Positions 52,901 to 61,500 of a stretch of 64,000 nt of DNA are shown here, in pieces. The notes under the pieces were generated by a model, which had not been told where the DNA came from, searched no databases, and saw only the letters and a program-made list of their open reading frames with translations. This DNA comes from Clostridiales bacterium. GTDB taxonomy: Bacteria > Bacillota > Clostridia > Christensenellales > Pumilibacteraceae. Location: NCBI GenBank assembly GCA_014799665.1, contig JAAVHP010000007.1, positions 121,784 to 185,783 of the forward strand, in the 5' to 3' direction. Position 1 is the first letter of the stretch; each line of letters opens with the position of its first letter. The translations under genes were made by a program, and so were the position numbers.

Positions 52901-55900
52901 GCCGTAAATAACGAGTATGACGTCGGCTATTACGCTATGTCTGCTAAGTATTCAAACGTAAACTATAACGTTACGTTCAAATACAACGATGACGGCAACG
53001 GCGCATATTATCGTATAACGCAAAAGAAGCTTACAGTGTATGCGCAGGGCTTGCAGGACGGCGTTTACCGCAATCAGTTCGCATTTACGTACGGAAATAC
53101 GGAAAACTTCATTATAGCGTTTACGGGCTTCGTCGCCGATGAAAATTTCGACTCGCTGTGCCACGGCGGCAAGGCGGGCGGCGATTATAAGTTCGATACC
53201 GATTACGTAGCGTGGGTAAGCGGAGTGGGTACGGACGCTTATTACGTACTTGTTTCGGGCACGACGGATGGCGACAGCGGCATAGCGCTGTGGTTCAAAA
53301 ACTACGCTATCGAATATGCGTCGGTTAATTTCTCGGTAGTGCCGCGCGTTATCACCGCGTCGACGACTGACCGCGTATACACTGAGGATATCGTCGGCGG
53401 TGTTGTCGATTACCACGGCGGCTCGTACGGCGCAACGTTAAAAGCGATAATATCGTTCGGCAATATTCCCGCAGACAAGATTTCGACTTATGCTCCCGTA
53501 TATACCGACGTATATAGCGGCGCGGGAACTACGCCCAATAAAGCGGGTAAGTATACCGTAAGCGTAACGCTTGCCGCTAACGGCAACTATAAGTTCGCGG
53601 ACGGCTATACTTGGACTTACGGCGACTATAATATCACCAAAAAGTCTATAAGCGTGCTTTGGAACAGGTCGACCATAAACTTAGACGACGGCGAGACCGA
53701 GCGCACTATAACGGGCTATATCGCCGACATTATGGAGTTCGGCAATCGCGGCTTTACGCTTACCGCAAATGGACTGACAGAATCCGTCCCTACAAGCAAG
53801 TATACCGTAAGCAACAGCGGGCTCGTGCTTACCGTTACCGATAACGGTACCTATTCGGCGCATATCGCGCTCAATGCTGCGGCTAGCGCCAACTACTACC
53901 TGTCCAATACAAATACCGACGACGGTACGGTAATTCTCAACCTTATAGCAACAACCGATTACGTTAATCTCCAAGTTTCGATTATCGGCTGGGTGTACGG
54001 CAGCGCGGAAAACGATCCGCACGCTACGGTTGACGGCGAAGAAAAACAGGGTATAACGTTCTATTTCGCTACTTCGAGTATGGACTATGCGAGCCTTGAC
54101 GGTAAGTTCAAGGACGGCAGCTTCGATAACGACGATTGGCTTATAGAGCTCGGGCTTGTCGGCGGGTTTGTTTCGCGTAACAATTGGCGCGCAAACGCGG
54201 GCACGCACGTCGTTTACGGCGAGTATGCGGCGACAGGTCAGCGCGCGTACTTCGTGTTCGAGATAGAACAGAAGGAAGTTACCGCGCCCGTCGTAACTTC
54301 GGACTCGACCAACGATACGTACACAGGCGGACAGCTCGTGCTCGAAGTCAAGCTCGACCGCGACGAAATATTCGTTACTGCCGACGGTTTGACTATACAG
54401 AACACGACGGACGGCATTTCGCTGTATGCGCTCGATGCCAAAACGTATGAGGTGGTATTTACTCTCGCGTCAAACAATTATAAGTGGAGTGCCGAATCGG
54501 GTGCGGTCGACGGCAAGGTCATCAAGCAATGGATCGTCGGTAAGGCGGACGGCGAGATAACCGATCTTTCCGTAAGCGATATAACGTATGGCGAAAGCGT
54601 TGCGCCTACGGCTTCGGCTAAGTTCGGTGCAAGCATCAGCTTTGTGTACAAGGCAAAAACCGCGGACGAGGTGAACAATAACGCTGCTTTGCCTGCCAGC
54701 GATACAGGCTGGTCGAGCGCCGCTACAACTTATAAAGAGTTTGGATATTGGGTAAAAGCAATATCGTCTGGCACGAATAACTATTCCTCGGCAAGCGCTT
54801 ATGCGTCGTTCTTTATTGCCAAAAAGGAAGTGCGCGTTACGGCGTACGGCGGCTTTATTTACGGTGCGACCTTCTCGGCAACAGGCAATTATAACGGCTA
54901 TGAGTTTAATGCGGCGGACTTCGTGCTCGGCAACGGCGCGTCGCGCATTAACGTGGACGGCTCGGCTATACGTTACGAGCTGGTCGACGCGCCGAGCAAG
55001 CTTCCTTACGGCACGTACGGCATAACGCTCAAAGCGGACGCAGACGGCTACGTTATCGGTATGACAGCCGAAAACTACGTGGTTAAAGCCGTTGTCGGCG
55101 AGTTCAGCGTTTCCAAGCGCCCGATCGCCGTTACGGTGGGCAATGCGAGTTCGTACTACTCGCTCACTCCTAATCTGTCGAACGTTAGCCTTACCGCCGA
55201 TGCGCTCGCTTTTGACGACACCGTAGCAATGCTCGGTATATCTCTTTCGACTACGGCTAACTCCAATAGCGCCGTCGGCACGTATCTCATTAATATCGAT
55301 AGCTACAACGCGGACAACTACGAAATATCGTTCACGCCCGGACTTCTCAGCGTGCAGGCGCTGCCTATATTCGTAAGCGTAACGCAGGGCGGCGGAGAAT
55401 ACGGCGGCACGATCACGGAGCCTAAGCTCGGTGCGCCGAGCTCGACCGTATCGGGCGTGGATATGCAACGCGTCTTTAACGAGCTTACTCTTACGTTCCG
55501 CTACGTCGGCACTTCCAACAGCGGAGTTTCGTGGGACAGCGAGGAAATGCCTACGCTCGCAGGCAACTACACGGCGCGCATAACCGGCGTCGGCAGTAAT
55601 TTCCGCCTTGCAAACGAGCAGTCCGCGGTCGATTTCGTCATCGAGAAGAAGCTTATTTCGCAAAGTCTTATCACCGTACGCGACGCGGTATATGACGGCG
55701 CGAATCACACTCCTGTAATAATCGACGATACCTACGGCGACGAATACTATTACGTAGGCAGCGGAATTTATATCAATGCCGGCACGCATCAGGTAATTCT
55801 TACGCTCACAGACGAGTATAACACTACTTGGGATGGTATCAGCGTTAGCTCGTGCACCGTTCCGTTCGTTGTCACGAAAGCAAATAACGAGCTTATAACT

Positions 55901-56779
55901 GGCATACTCATGAACAATTGGACGTTCGGCGATTCGTCGTCCGTCCCTCAGGCGACAACATTGTACGGAGCGGAAACACAGTATATTTGGCGTTATTACG
56001 ACGAGGCGGGCAAGCAGCTTAACGGCGTACCGTCGAATGCGGGGCGCTATTACGTGTCGCTGTACGTTCCCGAGGGCGATAACTATAACGCGCTCGCCGA
56101 AACGCGCCAAACGTTCACCATACTTAAACGCGTGCTTGACGCGCCGAAGCTCACTCTTTCGAGCGATGGCGAGAACAAGAACGATATATATACGGGCGGC
56201 GAACTCTATTCGGCGGTTGTCGGGTTTAATAATGTGCTTATGAGCATGAGCTATGCGGGAAGCTCTATTATAAGCGGTGATAGCATTACGCTCATTGCGG
56301 TCAATGCGGGCACGTATACGGTAATTTTCGGGCTTGCCGACAGCAATAACTACGCATGGGAAAATGTCGATGCCGATAGCGTCGAACTCGAATGGACGGT
56401 TGCGCGTAAGCGCATAGCTAAGCCGACAGCAGATGGGAATACGTTTATTGTCAGCGGCAAGCCTATCGAATATATCCCGAACGGTTTTGACGAAAACACA
56501 ATGATCGTCAGCGGCAACGTTTACGGCTATGGCGGCGAGTTTACGGCTACGGTATCGCTTACCGATCCCGATAACTACGAGTGGGAGGACGGCACGCAGG
56601 ACGATATCGAGCTTGGTTGGAAGATAGTCGGCGCGCACGTTGTGTTCAATACCGTAGTGGGCGTTCTCGGCGGCGCGGCGGCAGTGGCGGCAGGTTTCGC
56701 GGTTGCTCAGGTTATTATCCGCAAACGCAAAAAGCGGCTCGTCGAGCAGGCTATGAATGCTATGGACGCGGGGGTGTAA
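43931..56779 (+). CDS. Giant (4282-residue) MBG-type repeat surface protein
   Basis: I chose ATG 43931, eight bases after GGAG; the in-frame GTG at 43913 has no site. Residues about 14-40 are a signal peptide. The body is a long chain of beta-sandwich modules of the MBG / mucin-binding-like type. Each ends with a strand such as KATVSLSLTYAS or KKVLTITG, has a Y-x-G/D-x-x-H step (TYNGSAHKF; VYDGNAHTL; EYDANAHAV; VYDGANHTP) and an A-G-T/K-Y-x-V-x-V phrase (DAGTYTVTVAF; NAGTYTVIFGL; NAGTHQVILTL). Dozens of such modules are visible, with varied spacing. The C terminus has one membrane helix (about 4240-4260, VVGVLGGAAAVAAGFAVAQV) and basic tail RKRKKR, with no LPXTG. It probably forms a long fibre or stalk on the surface. 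It shares an operon with the next gene, 1 base away. Confidence 0.85.
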   Translation: MNTKKISVRFKSFAEIGAILAALFVLAGVCFWHAERARADSNPSYTSIRVTVVSGASFTTDLTAQQLNSDTYFTVEGTTDGSTYESVDRSLLSVAIDGGHLVPNQGNNVTFTYTPTGVSATASVDGSAITKVAINSATVAVNSSYTLYDGRYWRTPENYAAFVKGMTVAELMNGLVVEVTYPNSTYTLVLSSTGNGNTFIAETGESVTVTAGGIGGDSTTVSVDITDVTGATTTATLADTIHFEEKKTVGLVVKNLDEYLSYFDEFTSSTVIYETDIEGAVFPVSNDGHEGGYLSSGEFSIDGNLAPNGEQILAGFDALAKGEEYYYTATIYVVLYSDSSVRAKIEIENVKFEEPAIGSIGGSFARQTAFGEFDYSGLTIAFNYSTGDTASIPLDSISDLCSVTYYGTDGNVIDHLSVKVNKISLTVQIGGDSRKKEQNNLIRNGRNTLISATDVNLPAFDRSILVFDPNGTYRSIEFVDDTVKDGATVTVARKSEGGVTTEIAGAYEKANDRIKFPLSGEYTVTVKLETNGDYQWVSDPLRTDNYTLVYTVQVNKATVSLSLTYASGADRVYGTTIEPTHTVTAVNTGTSASVDVFDTVQSGDNAQNPVYKFYYYETTSSADNAQATPFRDVDSYYVFVKTEATEYYNAAQSAPVLYNITKKTISTASLGSPHFDKDVTYNAASFINASEFVSAYGDSAATVLKTPVIKSVTGIDAGVPAAEKNTLFHAGTYTVEIEIDSAHFKNYEWQGTAGAKKEVTFVIQKRAVSIGVSTATNLVYGSSTNDPALVSTVSPAGYVDFGTAYYYSNYSGSGVPTSGLLSGPDFTTLDAGKYAVYFKDYAANNTNKVYASDITISGNAYSAFDIARKKITKIGFGGDQTFTYNGSAHKFTLADWNAAYAAILDVMVIGKLVDGTTAVGCSFDYATGEVSVRDAGTYTVTVAFKSSIDNHEWDGAASGQERASLDSAADGKVYEVQQAVVTIDFNIPTGGYPFDETKGQAPAPTVSVSESGVTLTVTVEYFADASQTAIDASKIKDGKPFAAGTYYVFVKDLACVANADGAGYSLAVNYRLPGSVSAQFTILSAALKELKFDNGTLAHSVEYAGRAFAFSEFIANWLAVDGQNVDQLDVTVASVNNGSVMRNVDTYTISVKPATNYKWEVGAEDAIVTLTLTVTKADIGISWDSAYDLTYTGAKKTVSPTIVVKSGSGDTVSATIKYKSRSTSDAVPTGGDVDPINAGRYYAYVAVLTGEAVPNYNIPTSGYYKDFVIKKAVIGTISVGNVSVASPTYGDGGKVTFTSSTVGWANLVTADVSRALDSAWLNGATPTVQNNVSGYSNGVFAYGDAGIYSIVFTVADSANYCLAATEQREFEKTGSYTLSINGFVTVARKELIAPALGNQRAMQYNGVTAFAFDLTAYGVSVNVLYGKGNDPYSDESATVSHGTGTVDLSQRGKYFVSFAIGSNPYNYVWKINSSDNYGSGYVDGLGKIVYDGEKSVVYLHYAIINRSLDITFAINAAGGYTFGDNGVGGSAELDNVIVMSGSNISIIDTEKEKTGFKIVYTFYKLGTASTSSSVGTVTRTWDGSQWAYVSSGELVNNLVWAQDNYTVSVELIFGKSDGAADADYQDLGFKDLAFTVKPLELQVTWSVADGDSAVTGSGTEFSSVYDGNAHTLVATVANMPKKSDSDNTTVGVTVGNRAAEQIKNAKTYTIEVKSITDNDDGNFVIPSGGLIATLTISPRAVKISGVAVTAHVYGEEILAEERAWVYTDGDDTPDTAKFVNGDESKITVTVNADKSSAVGGMYSVTPSITDGNYTVTVTPASFTVVARKITVTLNSTGKSVYGEVVNLYNGTYSVELTSGQTGDAIVNGDAVTEVFALGLDGVSDLTDVTLAAGAYDLTVSAFGNKTGNYEITFVINNATYEIEKAYITSPVVNVYGGIAGAEYDANAHAVLIASSTAVVVNGTTENPLEWYIDIGDGNGFVKYAAGTHTVKNAGTYDFKFKITAKNHYDLIIGGETPTVYQVVVNKAKLNVSVNIAITYSEQNPVGKDYRMTLADLTAGDGMYTVSGFKTGDSVSNLSGLALVAGQKLYTIAGYTSSSDATEDGYLIEFNEGAVTSDNYSFINVDGKLTVKPFEFNVVISDKSSEYYKDGDYHAATAIVSVVSKSLYDGATLSVPNGVDLDALYTLSCEVVSDGGKVTKPVKDGGYAITGALEAVYATNYKANFTDGVYTVTPAAFASVTANGYNAQYDETMHALATVNAITVDGSSATYEYYVSAVVLGDDELKEVSLWTVDAPKSIDVWAKKYVYIRISEENHATEYREVESEITKATANNLTVNFAFDNGSVKTNRDEVTTDAWTYGKFDGNTASAYYNPNGYDHTNGQSVIEPSAAFNRIEIGDTASEQYLTVAVFNGSSKLDEVTLSSGNTVGALIKSLFDLGVFGAGDYTVTVHMDGTNNYPAIDQTYYFRVGKKVLTITGNHINVVYGEDIAASVYTDSAKVSLNYSVGGYVVNGATADTWSSAVVGGTLPVFITTYVKGYENGSVGLYDITANNTSSISSNNYDLTFVKGVLSVTERTVTIKIDDKENSYNLRDDDPSEPKKLSFTVVAVNGSYSFYDDKDEVVKLKTDALTNSNASIKTNNVRVDGNGNVIPYPIYATFGTYGEGGTSFGNNYIIKFSGCSYDAAKYGAISDENAITQNGVNIAGSFTITPAKLSMSVTSPDFTYNGVAKTWQISAVGDSNVSFNIVYKNTDEDRVLAGAPIDVGNYSITYSSSDPNYTAGGEITQPFSVTKGTLTITVSNASVQYGTELFGDGRKIVENGETLFDGVTASYEFSADGEFTTGDDIAQKIIARETDKGALDLTKLYFKYGNYTVHSAPSENGYKMSVNFDGTDKIPSANYNIVMSVDTSKNNLTVVKRNVTVTVHGYNFDGSSTTYEGAKGEYTGQDHTFAINAKLADSAVFNGYFSAPNGWAGQSGDALKLLNLTLELENAVNNEYDVGYYAMSAKYSNVNYNVTFKYNDDGNGAYYRITQKKLTVYAQGLQDGVYRNQFAFTYGNTENFIIAFTGFVADENFDSLCHGGKAGGDYKFDTDYVAWVSGVGTDAYYVLVSGTTDGDSGIALWFKNYAIEYASVNFSVVPRVITASTTDRVYTEDIVGGVVDYHGGSYGATLKAIISFGNIPADKISTYAPVYTDVYSGAGTTPNKAGKYTVSVTLAANGNYKFADGYTWTYGDYNITKKSISVLWNRSTINLDDGETERTITGYIADIMEFGNRGFTLTANGLTESVPTSKYTVSNSGLVLTVTDNGTYSAHIALNAAASANYYLSNTNTDDGTVILNLIATTDYVNLQVSIIGWVYGSAENDPHATVDGEEKQGITFYFATSSMDYASLDGKFKDGSFDNDDWLIELGLVGGFVSRNNWRANAGTHVVYGEYAATGQRAYFVFEIEQKEVTAPVVTSDSTNDTYTGGQLVLEVKLDRDEIFVTADGLTIQNTTDGISLYALDAKTYEVVFTLASNNYKWSAESGAVDGKVIKQWIVGKADGEITDLSVSDITYGESVAPTASAKFGASISFVYKAKTADEVNNNAALPASDTGWSSAATTYKEFGYWVKAISSGTNNYSSASAYASFFIAKKEVRVTAYGGFIYGATFSATGNYNGYEFNAADFVLGNGASRINVDGSAIRYELVDAPSKLPYGTYGITLKADADGYVIGMTAENYVVKAVVGEFSVSKRPIAVTVGNASSYYSLTPNLSNVSLTADALAFDDTVAMLGISLSTTANSNSAVGTYLINIDSYNADNYEISFTPGLLSVQALPIFVSVTQGGGEYGGTITEPKLGAPSSTVSGVDMQRVFNELTLTFRYVGTSNSGVSWDSEEMPTLAGNYTARITGVGSNFRLANEQSAVDFVIEKKLISQSLITVRDAVYDGANHTPVIIDDTYGDEYYYVGSGIYINAGTHQVILTLTDEYNTTWDGISVSSCTVPFVVTKANNELITGILMNNWTFGDSSSVPQATTLYGAETQYIWRYYDEAGKQLNGVPSNAGRYYVSLYVPEGDNYNALAETRQTFTILKRVLDAPKLTLSSDGENKNDIYTGGELYSAVVGFNNVLMSMSYAGSSIISGDSITLIAVNAGTYTVIFGLADSNNYAWENVDADSVELEWTVARKRIAKPTADGNTFIVSGKPIEYIPNGFDENTMIVSGNVYGYGGEFTATVSLTDPDNYEWEDGTQDDIELGWKIVGAHVVFNTVVGVLGGAAAVAAGFAVAQVIIRKRKKRLVEQAMNAMDAGV

Positions 56780-56780
56780 G

Positions 56781-58370
56781 ATGAACGGTATGATCTTTTT
56801 CGCCGCAGGCATATTTTCATCGGCACAGATCGCGACGATAGTCGTTATATCGGTTGTGCTCGCGCTTCTCATTGCGCTGAATATCGTAGTATGGTACTTG
56901 TTCCGCAAGCGCTACGTGCGCAGGCTTTGCTCCAAGCGGTTAGAGGATAAGCGCGACGAGCTCAACAAACGGCTCGACGCGCTTAAAGCCGGTACGCTAG
57001 AAATATCTTCTACAAAAACTCCCGCTGCGGCGATCGAAGCGGAGGGGGACGAGGAAGACGATACCGAAGCGCAGACCGACGAGGACGAGGCGGACGACAA
57101 CAGCGACGCCGATAACGATACCGAAACGGACTCTGCCGATCGAACCGATCTATCGAGCAGGGAGATTTTGACCGTCGCGTCGCTCAAAGACGAGGCGAGG
57201 GAAAAACTCGGGTTTGCGGGCAGTGAGTATTACAGAAAACGCTATTATGTGCGCTATTCGTACAGCTTCGAGGGCAAGCTGCGCACTGCGGACGACGAAG
57301 TCAAAAAACGCTATAAAGAGTTTATGGACGATATCGGGCTGTATAACGGCGTAAAGGTAGCCACAAGCTTCAAGCAACAGCGCATTTATAAGGGGCGCAA
57401 AACGCTCGCTATCGTTTTGTTCAGAGGGAACACGCTGTGCGTTGCGTTCGCGCTCGATCCCGCCGAATATGCCGATACAAAGTATCGCGGAATAGACAAG
57501 TCCGATAAAAAGCGGTTTGAGAAAACGCCCATGCTGTTTAAGCTGACTTCGGCTAGACGGCTCGAATACGCCAAGTATCTGGTCGTTCAGCTTGCCGATC
57601 GTTTTACGCTGCTTTTAAATATCAAACCTACGCGCGTCGAGTACGACCTCAAAGAATTAAAGCGCGACGATTTGTATTTAAAAGATATGTTGCGTATAGC
57701 GATACTCGGCGAAGCTCCCGACGCGGACGACGAAGAACTCGATTCGCTGCGCAGAGCGGCGCTCGAAGAAGCTGCGGCAACGAACGTCGATAGCGTAGAC
57801 GACGAAGACGATCGCGACGATGAAGAATTCGATCCCGACGATGAGAGCGACGACGAAATGAACGTTACGGTCGGCGGCGAGAGCGCGCCGTCGGGCGAAA
57901 CGCAGGTGCGGTTTAACAGAAGCTTTACGGCTAGGCTTATTCTTGCGGACGAGGAAGTAAAGGTTAGGTATTCCGATCTTAAAAACGAGCTTCTTTCGTA
58001 TAAGGGGATGCGCAGCCGTATCAGCTGGAAAAAGGAAGCGTTTCGTATCGGCAGAAAAGGGGTCGCGGTGTTTGCGGTTCGCGGCAAATCGTTGTATATG
58101 TATCTCAATGCCGAGCCTAAGAATTTCGACGGCACTAAGTATAGGGTCGAGGACTTCTCGCAAAAAAGCCCGAAAACCAAAACTCGGTTGCTGTACCGTA
58201 TAACAAGCGACCGCAGAGCCAAGTACGCTAAGGATATAATCGCGCAGGTCATGGCTGATTATAAAGTTCAAAAGATTGACAGACAGCCTATGAACTATAT
58301 AATGCCTACGCAAACCATGGAAACGCTTGTCGATAGCGGACTTGTGCGCGTTTCCAAGGTTACGATATAG
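56781..58370 (+). CDS. Membrane protein with a duplicated unknown cytoplasmic domain
   Basis: 529 residues; ATG 56781 lies one base after the giant gene's stop. An N-terminal membrane helix (about 17-40) is followed by basic residues, so the rest is probably cytoplasmic. Two copies of an unknown domain of about 110-120 residues are separated by highly acidic linkers. Copy 1 is about 155-280 (YSYSFEGKLRTADDEVKKRY; YNGVKVATSFKQQRIYKGRK; FALDPAEYADTKYRGID; LTSARRLEYAKYLV) and copy 2 about 378-495 (FTARLILADEEVKVRYSDL; YKGMRSRISWKKEAFRIGRK; LNAEPKNFDGTKYRVED; ITSDRRAKYAKDII). Shared features are a K-x-R-Y helix, an S-x-K-x-x-x-x-x-x-G-R-K strand and a D-x-x-K-Y-R turn. I do not recognise a name for it. 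Its tight coupling suggests it works with the giant protein, perhaps in export or in anchoring (inference). Confidence 0.75.
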   Translation: MNGMIFFAAGIFSSAQIATIVVISVVLALLIALNIVVWYLFRKRYVRRLCSKRLEDKRDELNKRLDALKAGTLEISSTKTPAAAIEAEGDEEDDTEAQTDEDEADDNSDADNDTETDSADRTDLSSREILTVASLKDEAREKLGFAGSEYYRKRYYVRYSYSFEGKLRTADDEVKKRYKEFMDDIGLYNGVKVATSFKQQRIYKGRKTLAIVLFRGNTLCVAFALDPAEYADTKYRGIDKSDKKRFEKTPMLFKLTSARRLEYAKYLVVQLADRFTLLLNIKPTRVEYDLKELKRDDLYLKDMLRIAILGEAPDADDEELDSLRRAALEEAAATNVDSVDDEDDRDDEEFDPDDESDDEMNVTVGGESAPSGETQVRFNRSFTARLILADEEVKVRYSDLKNELLSYKGMRSRISWKKEAFRIGRKGVAVFAVRGKSLYMYLNAEPKNFDGTKYRVEDFSQKSPKTKTRLLYRITSDRRAKYAKDIIAQVMADYKVQKIDRQPMNYIMPTQTMETLVDSGLVRVSKVTI

Positions 58371-58443
58371 GGCGGTATATATAACGATACGAAGCTAATT
58401 GGGCGTAACGAACTATTTATCGCCTAAGTAAACACACAACACT

Positions 58444-58484
58444 AAAAGTTTTCTTGCCTACTTCTTTTTCCAAAAGAAGTAGGT
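58444..58484. repeat. Paired-hairpin repeat family, copy C (second hairpin only)
   Basis: AAAAGTTTTCTTGCC leads into CCTACTTCTTTT (58457-58468), loop TCC, AAAAGAAGTAGG (58472-58483), a perfect 12-base stem. It matches the right-hand hairpin of copies A and B. It lies after the 529-residue membrane protein gene and may also act as its terminator. Confidence 0.7.
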
Positions 58485-58518
58485 TATATAAATTTCGTCC
58501 CGTTTCGTCTTAAATCGA

Positions 58519-58547
58519 TTGATTTTTTATTGTGTATATAGTATAAT
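58519..58547 (+). promoter_or_regulatory. Promoter of smc
   Basis: TTGATT (58519-58524), 17-base spacer, TATAAT (58542-58547). The start is expected near 58554. Confidence 0.75.
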
Positions 58548-58566
58548 GTACGTAATACCATTATAC
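58541..58566. promoter_or_regulatory. Inverted repeat over the smc -10 box and start site, possible operator
   Basis: GTATAATG (58541-58548) and CATTATAC (58559-58566), a perfect 8-base inverted repeat with a 10-base spacer, overlapping the -10 box and bracketing the start site. A repressor site or a leader hairpin. Confidence 0.4.
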
Positions 58567-58588
58567 ACGGTAGTGCGGGTACATAACG

Positions 58589-61500
58589 TTGAAGTTCAAA
58601 AAACTGACCCTAATAGGGTTCAAATCCTTTGCGAACAAGCTCGAAGTCAAGTTCGGCGAAGGCATAACCGCGATCGTCGGTCCTAACGGTTGCGGCAAGA
58701 GTAACGTCGCGGACGCTGTGCGCTGGGTGCTTGGTGAGCAGTCGGCTAAGCTTTTGCGTGGCTCGAATATGCAGGACGTTATCTTTAACGGTACCGCCAA
58801 GCGCAAGGCTTTGTCGTATGCCGAGGTTTCGCTCACGTTCGACAACCATAACCGCTCGCTTTTCCCGTCGTACGACTACGAGGAAGTAGTCATTTCGCGT
58901 AAGCTGTTCCGCTCGGGCGAGAGCGAGTATTACCGCAACGGCAGTCTTTGCAGGCTCCGCGACATTTCGGAAATGCTGCGCGACGCAGGCTTCTCGGTCG
59001 AGGGCTATACCATAATCGGTCAGGGCAGGGTCATGGAGATAATCAACTCCAAGCCCGAGGACCGTCGCGCTATCTTCGAGGAAGCGGCGGGCATAACTAA
59101 GTACAAATACAAAAAGACCGAAGCCGAGCGCAAGAACGCGCGCACGCGCGACAACCTCGTTCGGCTAAACGATATTCTGAGTAACGATACCGAACGGCTC
59201 GCGCCGCTTGCGCGCCAAGCCGAAAAAACTCGTACCTACCGCGAGCTTAAAGAAAAGCTCAAACAGCACGAGATCAACCTGTATATGCACAGGTACGAAA
59301 CGGCTTCCGAGACCAAGGACAAGCTCAGCGAGGTAATAGCCGGCATAGACGGCGAGATCGCCAAAAAGCAAGCCGAGTACGCGCAGGCGTCGAGCGACTA
59401 TAACAGCGCAATGGCGGAGCTTCAAGCGATAGACGGCAACCTCGAAAAATACCGCGAGGAGCTTTTGGAGCTTTCCGTCGACAAAGAGAAGATCTCGGGC
59501 GAGATTCAGCTGTTAAAACAACAGCTCGAAAGCTATAACAATCAAAATCTCTCGTTGATGTCGACCAACTCGAACCTTAACGAGAATTACGCGAATATAA
59601 CGGCAACTACCACCCAAAAGCAGGACGAGCTCAAACGCAAGACCGACGAGCTCGAACTTATTCTCCAAGAATACGACCGTATCAACGAGGAATACGCCGT
59701 TCTTGCCGACAAGGTAACCGCCGAGGAAGCCAAGATAAACGCCGCGCGCAAGGCGCTTCTCGACGCAATGGAACGCCGCGCCGCAGTCAACCGCAGTGTG
59801 GGCGAGCTTACCGCCGAACGCGCGGCGCTTGCCGAGCAGCTCGAAGAATTCGCTGCGCGCATAGATAATCTTACCGAGCGCATAAAGTTTGGCACGGACA
59901 GCTACAACGCTAAATCAGCCGAGCTTGACGGGCTTCAAAAGGAATGCGCCGAGCTTACTTCGCAAAAGGACGAAGCCGCCGCGCGCAATACGGCGTGCGC
60001 CGAGCGCATTAAAGTGCTTACGCCCGAACTGAGCCAGCAGAAGCAGGACTATTCGGCGCTCGTTTCGCGTAAAAAAGTGCTCGAAGATGTTCAAAAGGAC
60101 GCGTACACGCACACCGTGCGCAAGCTTCTCGACGACGCCAAAACCAATCCGCGCATAGAAAAGGCGATTGTGGGCGTTGTCGGTCAAGTCATAACCGTAA
60201 AGGACGGGTTCGAGGCGGCTGTCGATATGGCGCTAGGCTCTGCCGTCAATAATATCGTGACCAAGAACGAGGATGACGCCAAGCTTCTCGTCGAGCATCT
60301 TAAAGCGAACAAGTACGGGCGCGCCACGTTCCTACCCATAACTAGCTTTAAGCCGCGCGCTATCGACGGTGCGCTCATGCCGCTTCTTAACCGCGCTGGG
60401 TGCTACGGCGTTGCGACCAATGCCGTGACGTATGACGAAGTGTTCGATCCCGTTATGCGCGGACTTCTCGGCGGCACCGTTATTGTCGATAACATGGATA
60501 CTGCGGTCGAGCTTGCGCGCGACAGCAAGTACGGCTTCCGCATAGTCACGCTCGACGGCGATATCGTCACTACGCAGGGCGCGATCACGGGCGGTAGTAA
60601 AAAGTCCGACGTTACCAACGTTTTCTCGTACGAGCGCAATATTAAGGATATTACGGCGCAGATCGACGCGCTCAAAACCAAGATAGAAACAGACCAAGCC
60701 GAGCGCGACGCACTCGTTAAAGATAACGAAACGCTCACCAGGCGCGTGAGAGAGCTGTTAGAGGATATCCACGAGTACGAGCTCGCTATAACAGCCAAGA
60801 CCGCCGAGCTGTCCGCGCTCGAAAACCAGCTTAACTCGCTCAAAGAGAGCAAGGCGGAGGACGAAGCGGCGCTCGCGCAAGCGAAGGAGCGGCTCGATAA
60901 TATCGTCGCCGATCTCGACGCTGTGGAAAAGAAGCAGGACGATATTTCGGCTAACGCCAATACCGAGGAAAACGACGCCAAGACCCGCGCGTTCGAGGAA
61001 CTGCGTATTAAGCGCGACGAACTGCGTAACGCGGTCATGGATAAGAATATTAGAAAAGTCGCGCTTACAAAGGACGTGGAAGCGCTAAAAGTCGACGTTT
61101 CGCGGCTTAAATCAGAAGCTGTTGCGATCGCTAAGCGCGTAGAGGATAATAATTTTATCATACTCGGCAACAACCGCAAAATGCAGGAACTTGACGACAA
61201 GATCAAGCACCTCGCCGAGAGCACTACGGACGGCAACGCTAAGCGGCGCGAGGAGATCCAAGCCAAGCTCGACGGTCTGTCGCAGTATAAAGCCGATCTC
61301 AACTTTAAGACGGTGGAAAGCGACAAGGCGCGGCTTGCGTGCAACGACGAGATTTCGCGGCTCACCGAGGGCAAGCACGAGCAGGAGATATTGCTCACGC
61401 AGGTGGACGTGAACATGAGCAATCTTCAAGAAAGCGTTTACACCGAGTACGGCATGGTATACGAAGATTGCTTGCCGTTCAAGGAAGAAAACTACGACGC

